Positions 47,267 to 54,468 of a stretch of DNA of 64,000 nt are shown in pieces (position 1 is the first letter of the stretch; the number at the start of each line of letters is the position of its first letter). The position numbers and the translations under genes are program-made. The DNA is taken from NCBI RefSeq assembly GCF_001557115.1, contig NZ_LSKQ01000056.1, positions 1 through 64,000 on the forward strand. The letters are read 5' to 3'. Origin of the DNA: Erythrobacter sp. CCH5-A1. GTDB taxonomy: Bacteria > Pseudomonadota > Alphaproteobacteria > Sphingomonadales > Sphingomonadaceae. The notes beneath the pieces were generated by a model. The model worked only from the letters and a program-made list of their open reading frames with translations, was not told where the DNA came from and did no database searches.

Positions 47267-48211
47267 TCAGTTCGCCCGGGCCGGACCGAAGCTCTGCCCG
47301 CTCAGCAGCCGCGGGCGCACGACGCGGCGGAACTGGAGCGGAGAGATGCCAGCAGCGCGCTGGAATGCGCTACTGAAATGGGCGGCGCTGGCAAAGCCGG
47401 TCGAGGCGGAGATCTCCGCGATCTTGAGCTCCGAACGCGCGATCAGCGCGGTGCTGCGGGTGATCCGCCGCCAGCGCACGTGATCGTAAGGCGAGCGCCC
47501 GGTCGCCTGCTTGAACACCCGCGCGAAATGGTAGGGCGAAAGCTGCGCGAGATCGGCGAGCTCCTTGAGAGTGATCGGGCAGTTGAGACGGGCCTCGATA
47601 TGCGCGAGCACGCGGCGCAGCTTGTGCGGCGGCAGCGCGATGCGCGGGTCGGCGCGCTCGGCCCGTTCCGGCCGACTCTCGACGAGGCCGGCTGCGAGCC
47701 GGGCAGTGGCCTCTTCGAGCGCGGGGTTGTCAGCCTCGCTCCGGCGGAGCACCAGCCGGAAGGCGGCATGCGCGAGGCCGGCGAGCGCGGCGTCGTCGCG
47801 CAGGGCGAAGGGCGCGGGGCACGGGCCGGAGCCCATCATCGCCAGCCGTCCCGCAGGCAGGATCAGCGCGCACAGCATCGAGCTGTCGCGGGTATGCTCG
47901 ATCACCATGCGGGTTCCCGCCGGCACGAAAGTCACCCGGTCGTTCGAATGCGGACCGCATTCGCTCCGCCGGCCATCGAGCGTGACCGCCATCGGGAAGA
48001 CGCTGCCGCAGGTGACGATCACCACGTCTCGCGCCGGATCATGCAGCGTCACGCTTTGCCGCGTGCCGTCATGATCGAACACCGCAACGATCAGCGCGAG
48101 GCCGGTCGAGGGATGGGTGACGAAGACGATCTCCTCGGCGAGCCCCGCGACCTTGCCTTTCGCACCGCGGTCCGGGCCGCCGGTGAAGTGCCAGTTCTGG
48201 TGTATCGGCAT
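47267..48211 (-). CDS. AraC family transcriptional regulator
   Basis: A 314-residue regulator. The last 100 residues are the AraC DNA-binding domain: VLAHIEARLNCPITLKELADLA for the first helix-turn-helix, LSPYHFARVFKQATGRSPYDHVR, then a second one with SELKIAEISASTGFASAAHFSSAFQRAAG. The N-terminal part (residues 1-200) is the arm with VTLHDPARDVVIVTC beta strands, a cupin-like fold; the inducer is unknown. It may act on the adjacent HD-domain gene, an inference from position only. Confidence 0.85.
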   Translation of the reverse strand: MPIHQNWHFTGGPDRGAKGKVAGLAEEIVFVTHPSTGLALIVAVFDHDGTRQSVTLHDPARDVVIVTCGSVFPMAVTLDGRRSECGPHSNDRVTFVPAGTRMVIEHTRDSSMLCALILPAGRLAMMGSGPCPAPFALRDDAALAGLAHAAFRLVLRRSEADNPALEEATARLAAGLVESRPERAERADPRIALPPHKLRRVLAHIEARLNCPITLKELADLAQLSPYHFARVFKQATGRSPYDHVRWRRITRSTALIARSELKIAEISASTGFASAAHFSSAFQRAAGISPLQFRRVVRPRLLSGQSFGPARAN

Positions 48212-48241
48212 GCCCGCGTTCCCCCTGTAGCGACCGCTTCA

Positions 48242-48796
48242 TCAGACCCTGTATACCTTATGTAGCACTCGCAACAATCCCCCTGTGCGATTGCCGTGGT
48301 TGAGATCGCCCGCGAGCCGCATCAGCGTGTCGGGAAAGCCGTGGGCGGGGAGGGCGGCGTTGACGGCGGCGATCTGCGCCCGGGTGAGGCCCTTGCGCAG
48401 CAGGCCCTGGCTCGCGTCGACCCAGTCGGCCTTGCGCAAGGCGTTGACCGCCGCCGCATTGGCCCCGCGAAAGGGCGTCAGCTTGTGGTGCCAGACGATC
48501 AGGTCATGGATCAGCGCCCCGTCGAGATCGGGCGCATGATCGCGCCGCGCGGCCTCGGCCCGCGCGGCGGAGGGCTCGAGATAGGCGAGCTCGCGGTGGG
48601 TCCACATCCCCACGTCGTGATAGGCCAGCGCAAAGGCGAAGGGCCGCCGCCAGCGCGCCTCGCCGCCCATGAAGTGCATCGCATAGGTCAGCACGCGGTA
48701 GATGTGGTTGCGGTAGCCCGGCAGGTCCGCGCCGATGCACGGGGCAAGAAGCGCCAGCTCGCTTTCGACCACGGTGTCCAATTGGATGATGTGCAT
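48242..48796 (-). CDS. HD-domain phosphohydrolase-like protein
   Basis: A 184-residue HD-fold protein. The first metal His is in GYRNHIYRVLTYAMHF near residue 31, AYHDVGMWTHRELA carries the HD doublet near residue 59, and HDLIVWHHKLTP follows. It resembles small HD proteins that act on nucleotides or phosphate esters. It is divergent from the HxlR regulator gene with only 55 bases between the starts, so it is a plausible target of that regulator. Confidence 0.75.
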   Translation of the reverse strand: MHIIQLDTVVESELALLAPCIGADLPGYRNHIYRVLTYAMHFMGGEARWRRPFAFALAYHDVGMWTHRELAYLEPSAARAEAARRDHAPDLDGALIHDLIVWHHKLTPFRGANAAAVNALRKADWVDASQGLLRKGLTRAQIAAVNAALPAHGFPDTLMRLAGDLNHGNRTGGLLRVLHKVYRV

Positions 48797-48813
48797 GGAA
48801 GCAGGATCGCTCT

Positions 48814-48827
48814 ATGCTGCACTGCAT
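48814..48827. promoter_or_regulatory. candidate operator between the HD gene and the HxlR gene
   Basis: ATGCTGCACTGCAT is a dyad with 10 of 14 bases symmetric (ATGC..G....C..GCAT). It is in the 55-base divergent gap, a usual place for an HxlR operator. Confidence 0.35.
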
Positions 48828-48851
48828 CGCAAGACACAGAAAGTTCTGACC

Positions 48852-49244
48852 ATGCCCGCGAGCTACGAACCCAAGCGCCCGGCGATGGATGCCTGCCCGA
48901 TCGAGCATGTCGTCGGCCTGGTCGGCGGCAAGTGGAAGGCGCGCGCGCTCTACCTGCTGTCGGTCCGCCCCTTCGCCTTTGCCGCGCTGCGCCGCGCGCT
49001 GGGCGCGGTGAGCCAGCAGGTGCTCTCGACCCAGCTCAAGGCGATGCTGCGCGACGGGCTGGTGAGCACCGTGATCAGCGATGACGAGGCGGCAACGCTC
49101 TATGTCGCGACGCCCAAGGGCTGCGATCTGGTCAAGGTGCTGATGCCCGTCGCCGAGTGGGGTACGGCCGAGCTGCGCAGCCTTGGGGAGGATTGGCAGC
49201 CGCCGCTCGCTCCGCTCAGCCCTGCCCCGCCTTCGGTCAGTTAG
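48852..49244 (+). CDS. HxlR family transcriptional regulator
   Basis: A 130-residue winged-helix regulator. The HxlR core is clear: CPIEHVVGLVGGKWKARALYLLS near residue 14, and ALRRALGAVSQQVLSTQLKAML with the wing loop RDGLVSTVISDD. A conserved Cys at residue 15 before the first helix could sense redox or electrophiles. It is transcribed away from the HD-domain gene, its likely target. Its 3' end overlaps the P450 gene by four bases. Confidence 0.85.
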   Translation: MPASYEPKRPAMDACPIEHVVGLVGGKWKARALYLLSVRPFAFAALRRALGAVSQQVLSTQLKAMLRDGLVSTVISDDEAATLYVATPKGCDLVKVLMPVAEWGTAELRSLGEDWQPPLAPLSPAPPSVS

Positions 49245-50533
49245 GCAGGCGTCACCCTGAGCGGCAGGGTCTTCAATCCGCCGACGAAGGTGCTGGTCGC
49301 GCGCGCCGCCTCGCCGGCCGGTTCGACCGCCGCGACCCGGTCGAGGATCGCTTCGAACAGGATTCTCATTTCCAGCCGCGCAAGGTGCAGGCCGAGGCAT
49401 TGGTGCGCCCCCGCCCCGAAGGCCAGGTGGCGGTTGGGCGAGCGCGCGGCGTCGAAGCGGCGCGGGTCGGGGAACTGCGCGGGGTCGTGGTTGGCGGCGA
49501 CGTAGTTGATCATCAGCCAGTCGCCCTTCTTCACCTGCTGGCCGCCGAGCTCGCAATCCTCGGCCGCGGTGCGCATGAAGTGCTGGACCGGGCTGGTCCA
49601 GCGGATCGCTTCCTCGACGATGCCGGGGAGCAGCGAGCGGTCGGCGCGCACGCGGGCATATTGTTGGGGATCGTTCGCGAGCGCCTGCATCGCGCCCGCC
49701 GTGCTCGCGCTGGTGGTGTCGTGCCCGGCGGTGGCGACGATGATGTAGTAACCTGCCATGTCGCGCGCGGGCAGCGGCTTGCCGTCCACCAGCGCATTGG
49801 CGATGACGCTGGCGACATCCTCGGTCGGGTGCTTGCGGCGGTCCTCGGCGAGGGCGGCGAAGTAATCCTCGAAGGTCTTCACCGCCCCGGCGACGATCTG
49901 CACCACCTGTTCGGGCGTTATCTGGTCCATGCCGCTGCCCGAGAGGTCTTTGTCCTGCCCGCCGAACAGCTGCTGGGTGAGCATCTGCATCCGGAACTCG
50001 TCTTGCGGCGGCACGCCGAGGATCTGCATGACGACCCGCAAGGGGTAGGGGCCGGAGACCTCCTTCACGAAGTCCACCTCGGGCCCGGCCGCGATCATCC
50101 GGTCGACCGTCGCCGCCGCCAGCGTCCGCAGCTCGCCCTCCAGCCGGGCGAGGTTCCTCGGCATGAACCAGTCCTGGGTGAGCCTGCGGTACTTGGGATG
50201 CACCGGCGCGTCGAACACCACCAGCGAATCGACCAGCATGTTGGAGCCTGTGGCCGCGCGCGAAAACTCGATCGCCTGATTGAAGCTGAACACCACGGGC
50301 CGCGGATTGTTGAGGAAGGCGGCGTTGTCCTTCGATATCCGCATCACGTCGTCATAGCGGGTGACGAGCCAGAAGGGGTCGAACAGCCCGGGCGTGTCGG
50401 GCTGCACCTTCGCCACCGGGGTGGTGGCGCGGATGTGGTCGAAGGTGTCGAGCAGCCCGTTCCATTCGGCATAGGCGTGGGGGTCGATGACCTTGCGGGC
50501 GATGTCGCCCGGCAGCACCGCCGGAGCGGTCAT
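49241..50533 (-). CDS. cytochrome P450
   Basis: A 430-residue soluble P450 monooxygenase. The heme-binding Cys379 is in AFGAGAHQCLGLHLARLEMR, the I-helix oxygen-binding region is TAGHDTTSAS near residue 265, and EEAIRW is the ExxR motif. Such P450s hydroxylate fatty acids, terpenoids or steroids, but no substrate can be told. It is the downstream partner of an acyl-CoA ligase gene, with the starts coupled by four bases, so the substrate may be an acid that the ligase activates. Confidence 0.9.
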   Translation of the reverse strand: MTAPAVLPGDIARKVIDPHAYAEWNGLLDTFDHIRATTPVAKVQPDTPGLFDPFWLVTRYDDVMRISKDNAAFLNNPRPVVFSFNQAIEFSRAATGSNMLVDSLVVFDAPVHPKYRRLTQDWFMPRNLARLEGELRTLAAATVDRMIAAGPEVDFVKEVSGPYPLRVVMQILGVPPQDEFRMQMLTQQLFGGQDKDLSGSGMDQITPEQVVQIVAGAVKTFEDYFAALAEDRRKHPTEDVASVIANALVDGKPLPARDMAGYYIIVATAGHDTTSASTAGAMQALANDPQQYARVRADRSLLPGIVEEAIRWTSPVQHFMRTAAEDCELGGQQVKKGDWLMINYVAANHDPAQFPDPRRFDAARSPNRHLAFGAGAHQCLGLHLARLEMRILFEAILDRVAAVEPAGEAARATSTFVGGLKTLPLRVTPA

Positions 50534-52077
50534 TCCGCCGCTTCCCTGGCCTTCGCCGCATATTCGTCCCGCAGCTCGCGCTTGTAGAGCTTGCCATTGG
50601 CCTCGCGCGGCAGCTCGGGGCGGAAGTCGAACAGCTTGGGCATCTTGATCTTGGAGAGGCTGGGGGCGAGGAATTCGCGCAGTTCCGCCTCCAGTGCCTC
50701 GCCCGCATCGGCCATGTCCTTGGGCTGCACCACCGCGACGACCTTCTCGCCAAGGTCGGGGCAGGGCGCGCCGATCACGCCGGCGTCCACCACCTTGGGG
50801 TGGGTGACCAGCAGGTTCTCGATCTCCTGCGGGTAGATGTTGACCCCGCCCGAGATGATCATGTGGCTCTTGCGGTCGGTCAGATAGAGGAAGCCGTCGG
50901 CATCGACATGGCCGATGTCGCCCAGCGTCATCCAGCCCTTGGGATGCATCGCCTCGCGGGTCTTCTCGGGATCATTGTGATAGGTGGGGAGTAGGGCGTT
51001 CTCGAAATAGATGAGCCCGTCCTCGCCAGGTCCGACTTCCTCGCCATCCGGCCCGCAGACGTGGAGCGTGCCGTAGATCGAGCGGCCGACAGAGCCGGGA
51101 TGCGCAAGCCAGTCGGCCGAACCGATCATCGTCATCCCGATGCCTTCCGAGCCCGCGTAATACTCGTTCACGATCGGGCCCCACCAGTCGATCATCTCGC
51201 GCTTGATCGGCACCGGGCAAGGCGCGGCGGCGTGGAGCGCGCGCTTGTGGCTGGAAAGGTCATACTTTGCGCGCACCGCGGGATCGAGCTTGAGGAAGCG
51301 CACGAAATGGGTCGGCACCCACTGGCTGTCGGTGATTCGGTACGTCTCGATCGCCGCGAGCGCGGCCTCGGGCTCGAACTTCTCCATCACCACCAGCGTG
51401 CCGCCGAGGCGCTGCGCGGCCGAACACCACGCCAAGGGCGCCGCGTGATAGAGCGGGGCGGGGGAGAGGTAGATCATCGAGCCGTCGGTCGGCATCCCCG
51501 CGCCCATCGTGGCAAGGCCGATGAAGGGGATCATCGCCTGCGGATCGGGATCGGCGGGCGGCGCGGGGCGGATGCCCTTGGGCCGCCCGGTGGTGCCTGA
51601 CGAATAGAGCATGGTGAGGCCAGCGCGCTGATCCGGGATCGGGGTCGCGGGGTGCTGGGCAAGCGCTGCGGCGAAATCCTCTGCCCCGCCGCCGCCGGTG
51701 ACCAGCACGTCCAGATCGGGGCACGCGCGCCGGATATCGCCCATCACGCCGTTGAAATAGGGTGAGGTGATCAGCAGCTTCGCGTTGCTGTCCTTGAGAA
51801 TGTAGGTGATCTCCGGCGCGGTCAGGCGCGAGGAGATCGGCACCAGCAGCGTGCCGGCGCGCTGCGAGCCCCAGATCAGGGTGAAATACTCGATCCGGTT
51901 TTCGAGCAGCACCGCGAAGGCATCGTCCGGCTGCAGCCCGCGCGCGCGCAGCAGCTGGGCAAAGCGGTTCGCGGCCTCGTCCATCGCGCGATAGGTCATC
52001 TGCTGGCCCGATCCGGCCATGATGACAGCCGGATGATCGGGCTTGGCCGCGGCGTGCGCGATCGGGTGCATCGACAT
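50530..52077 (-). CDS. AMP-dependent acyl-CoA synthetase/ligase
   Basis: A 515-residue ANL-superfamily enzyme that activates a carboxylic acid to its CoA thioester through an acyl-AMP. The P-loop LTMLYSSGTTGRPKG is near residue 180, the adenine site YYAGSEGIG near 313, GDIGHVDADGFLYLTDR near 395, and the C-terminal PREANGKLYKREL with the catalytic Lys. The start MSMHPIAHAA follows a GGGAGAG track. The neighbour is a P450, which suggests a two-step oxidation and activation pathway; the acid is unknown. Confidence 0.9.
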   Translation of the reverse strand: MSMHPIAHAAAKPDHPAVIMAGSGQQMTYRAMDEAANRFAQLLRARGLQPDDAFAVLLENRIEYFTLIWGSQRAGTLLVPISSRLTAPEITYILKDSNAKLLITSPYFNGVMGDIRRACPDLDVLVTGGGGAEDFAAALAQHPATPIPDQRAGLTMLYSSGTTGRPKGIRPAPPADPDPQAMIPFIGLATMGAGMPTDGSMIYLSPAPLYHAAPLAWCSAAQRLGGTLVVMEKFEPEAALAAIETYRITDSQWVPTHFVRFLKLDPAVRAKYDLSSHKRALHAAAPCPVPIKREMIDWWGPIVNEYYAGSEGIGMTMIGSADWLAHPGSVGRSIYGTLHVCGPDGEEVGPGEDGLIYFENALLPTYHNDPEKTREAMHPKGWMTLGDIGHVDADGFLYLTDRKSHMIISGGVNIYPQEIENLLVTHPKVVDAGVIGAPCPDLGEKVVAVVQPKDMADAGEALEAELREFLAPSLSKIKMPKLFDFRPELPREANGKLYKRELRDEYAAKAREAAE

Positions 52078-52242
52078 GTTCTCTCTCCCTCGCGGCGGTG
52101 CCCCTTGCGGAGACTGCCGACATTTCCTCTCAGGAGGAAAATCTAGCGGGCGCGGGAACGCTCGCAAGGGAAAAGAGTATTCGAAGTGCTACCCAACAGG
52201 CGCGTCATCCCCTCGGCGGGCGGTGGCGGGGTGGCAAGACGC

Positions 52243-52271
52243 AAAAAAAGGCGGCGGGATAACCCGCCGCC
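52243..52271 (-). terminator. Rho-independent terminator of the M23 peptidase gene
   Basis: On the minus strand, GGCGGCGGG and CCCGCCGCC are perfect over nine bases with a four-base loop (TTAT), followed by a run of T (A on the plus strand at 52243-52249). It ends the gene upstream on the same strand. Nothing else was found between it and the acyl-CoA ligase start. Confidence 0.9.
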
Positions 52272-52343
52272 CATGTTCGGACACCCTCTCCAATGTCCGG
52301 CCCGCTTACACGGGCAATCTCGAAGGCCGTAAAGCCCGAGCGG

Positions 52344-53087
52344 TTATTCGCCGCCCTGGCCGGTCAGGCGTGCATCGCGGGCATAGGCCAGCTGTGCGTC
52401 GCTCTCTACCATATACGGAATCGGATTGACTGCAAGACCCTCCACGCGAACTTCGTAATGGAGGTGCGGGCCGGTCGAACGGCCGGTCGAACCGACGTAA
52501 CCGATGAGGTCGCCCTTCTTCACGCTGTCCCCCGCCGCGACCGCAAGGCGCGAGAGGTGGGCGTAGCGGGTCTGCATCGAGGCGCCGTGTTCGAGGCTGA
52601 TGTAGAGGCCGTAGCTCGAATACCAGTCGGCGCGGCTGACCACGCCGTCGGCGGTGGCGTAGACCGGGGTGCCGGCGGGTGCGGCAAGGTCGATGCCCTG
52701 ATGCTGGCGGCGGCCGCCGAGCACCGGGTGAGTGCGCATCCCGAAGCCGCTGGTCAGCGCCGCGCCTTCGAGCGGCATGCGCGAGGGCACCGAGATGCCG
52801 CGGACCGGAACGGGCGAGGAAAAGGCGGTGGGCGCTTCGACCGCACCGAGAGTCGGCGTCTTGCGCTCGGACTCAAGGATGGTGGCGAACAGCGACTTGA
52901 AGCGGGTATCGCCCGTTTCGGGGAGCTCACCGGCGTCGCGCAGCGGCTGAAGCACGTCGGCGCTGGCGGTGGTGGTGGTCGAGGCGGCCGAATTGGTGTT
53001 GGCCAGAGCCGGCGCGGCAGCGGAAACCAGAACGGCGCAAGCGGTTGTCCCAACCAGCTTCAGCGCTCCGCGGAAGGCAAAAATCAT
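52344..53087 (-). CDS. M23 family (LytM-type) cell wall peptidase
   Basis: A 247-residue secreted zinc peptidase: signal peptide (LVGTTACAVLVSAAAPALA), then a Thr/Ser-rich linker, and the M23 domain in the last 150 residues. Zn ligands are seen in HQGIDLAAPAGTPVYA (HxxxD) and GPHLHYEV (HxH). It cleaves peptide cross-links in peptidoglycan or regulates another hydrolase. A strong terminator follows. The gene is monocistronic. Confidence 0.9.
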   Translation of the reverse strand: MIFAFRGALKLVGTTACAVLVSAAAPALANTNSAASTTTTASADVLQPLRDAGELPETGDTRFKSLFATILESERKTPTLGAVEAPTAFSSPVPVRGISVPSRMPLEGAALTSGFGMRTHPVLGGRRQHQGIDLAAPAGTPVYATADGVVSRADWYSSYGLYISLEHGASMQTRYAHLSRLAVAAGDSVKKGDLIGYVGSTGRSTGPHLHYEVRVEGLAVNPIPYMVESDAQLAYARDARLTGQGGE

Positions 53088-53198
53088 AAAAAGACCCGGT
53101 CCCGATTGCGGCCCGCCGGATTGGAGGTCGAGCCGTAGGAATGTTCCGGCACGTCTGCTGCGCGCCTTTCGCTGGAACCGGGTTATCCGGGCCTGTCG

Positions 53199-53990
53199 TT
53201 AATAGGCAATCGCGGCGTAAAAATCCCGCGACAAACCGGCTGCAAGACGCGCCGAGTCGTTGAACGGTGGCTTAACCACACCCCGAAAGTGCCGTCTTAC
53301 GAGTTCCTGCCAGTAAGATTCGGGCACGATCTGCGCCGTTTCGGCACATTTCAAAAAGTGCTTGGTGCCGGCTGCGACGTGGCGAATTTCGTCGTCAAGT
53401 ATGCGCCGCAAGATTTTTGCGCCGTTCGCGTCCCCGCTCGCCGCAACGCGCTCGAGCGTCGCCGGGGTGACATCGAGCCCGCGCGCTTCGAGCACCATCG
53501 GCACCACGGCAAGCCGCGCGGCGACATCTGCGCGGGTGGCATGGGCGGCTTCCCACAGCCCCGCATGCGCCGGGAGCGCGCCATAATGGCTGCCGAGCGA
53601 TTCGAGCTTTCGGGCGAGCAACGCGAAGTGCATCGCCTCATCGGCGGCCACGCTCAGGAAATCGTCGACGAACGCGCGCCCCATGGTCGCCCCGAATCGC
53701 CCCGCCATGTCGAGCGCGAGGTCGATCGCGACGAATTCGATATGGGCGAGCGAGTGCCACAGGGCGATCCGCGCCCGCTCGCTCCCGCCCTTGCCGCGCT
53801 TGGGCATGCGGTTCGGCGGCAGCAGCTCGGGCGCGTCGGGCCAGGCCGGCTGGTCGGGCATGGCGACATCGAAATCGAGCGCCAGATCGCCGCGCCGCCA
53901 CGCACGCACCAGCGCGCGGGTGGCGAAGCACTTGGCCCGCGGCTCGGGCGTGAGCAGCGCGGCACGAATGGCGCGGGCGACTGTGGTCAC
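53199..53990 (-). CDS. DUF455 ferritin-like protein
   Basis: A 263-residue protein of the DUF455 family, related to the tRNA hydroxylase MiaE and to ferritin-like diiron proteins. Candidate metal motifs are AHIEFVAIDLALDMA, DEAMHFALLARKLE and DDEIRHVAAGTKHFL, each with a Glu or Glu/His pair. No substrate has been assigned to the family. It is downstream of bcp on the same strand, separated by four bases. Confidence 0.82.
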   Translation of the reverse strand: MTTVARAIRAALLTPEPRAKCFATRALVRAWRRGDLALDFDVAMPDQPAWPDAPELLPPNRMPKRGKGGSERARIALWHSLAHIEFVAIDLALDMAGRFGATMGRAFVDDFLSVAADEAMHFALLARKLESLGSHYGALPAHAGLWEAAHATRADVAARLAVVPMVLEARGLDVTPATLERVAASGDANGAKILRRILDDEIRHVAAGTKHFLKCAETAQIVPESYWQELVRRHFRGVVKPPFNDSARLAAGLSRDFYAAIAY

Positions 53991-53994
53991 GGAG

Positions 53995-54468
53995 TTAGAG
54001 GGCCTTGGCCGCCGCCAGCACTTCCTCGGCGTGGCCGGCGACCTTCACCTTGTCCCAGATGCGCGCGATCTTGCCGTCGGCGCCGACGAGGTAGGTCGCG
54101 CGGACCATGCCCATATAGGTCTTGCCGTACATCTGCTTTTCCGCCCACACGCCGAGCGCGTCGCTGAGGCCGCCCTCCTCGGCATCGGTCGCCAGCGGGG
54201 CGGTGAGGCCGTGCTTGGCGATGAACTTGGCGTGCTTCTTGGCCGGGTCCTTGGAAACGCCGAGCAGCTTGGTGCCCGCCGCCTCGAACTGGTCCTTGAG
54301 CGCCGAGAAATCCTTGTTCTCGGTGGTGCAGCCCGGGGTGTCGTCCTTGGGGTAGAAGAAGATCACCAGCTTGGAACCGGCGAAGTCGGAAGGCTTCACG
54401 CTCCCGCCCTCGGGGGTTTCCATCGCGATATCGGGGATGGCGTCGCCGACGCCGGGGAAGGTGGTCAT
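53995..54468 (-). CDS. bcp: thioredoxin-dependent peroxiredoxin (Bcp), one-Cys form
   Basis: A 157-residue peroxiredoxin Q/BCP reducing hydroperoxides. The peroxidatic Cys is in YPKDDTPGCTTENKDF near residue 46. The resolving Cys five residues on, present in E. coli Bcp, is missing, and the whole protein has a single Cys. It must therefore use an external thiol in its cycle. Its start overlaps the glnE stop by four bases. Confidence 0.92.
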   Translation of the reverse strand: MTTFPGVGDAIPDIAMETPEGGSVKPSDFAGSKLVIFFYPKDDTPGCTTENKDFSALKDQFEAAGTKLLGVSKDPAKKHAKFIAKHGLTAPLATDAEEGGLSDALGVWAEKQMYGKTYMGMVRATYLVGADGKIARIWDKVKVAGHAEEVLAAAKAL

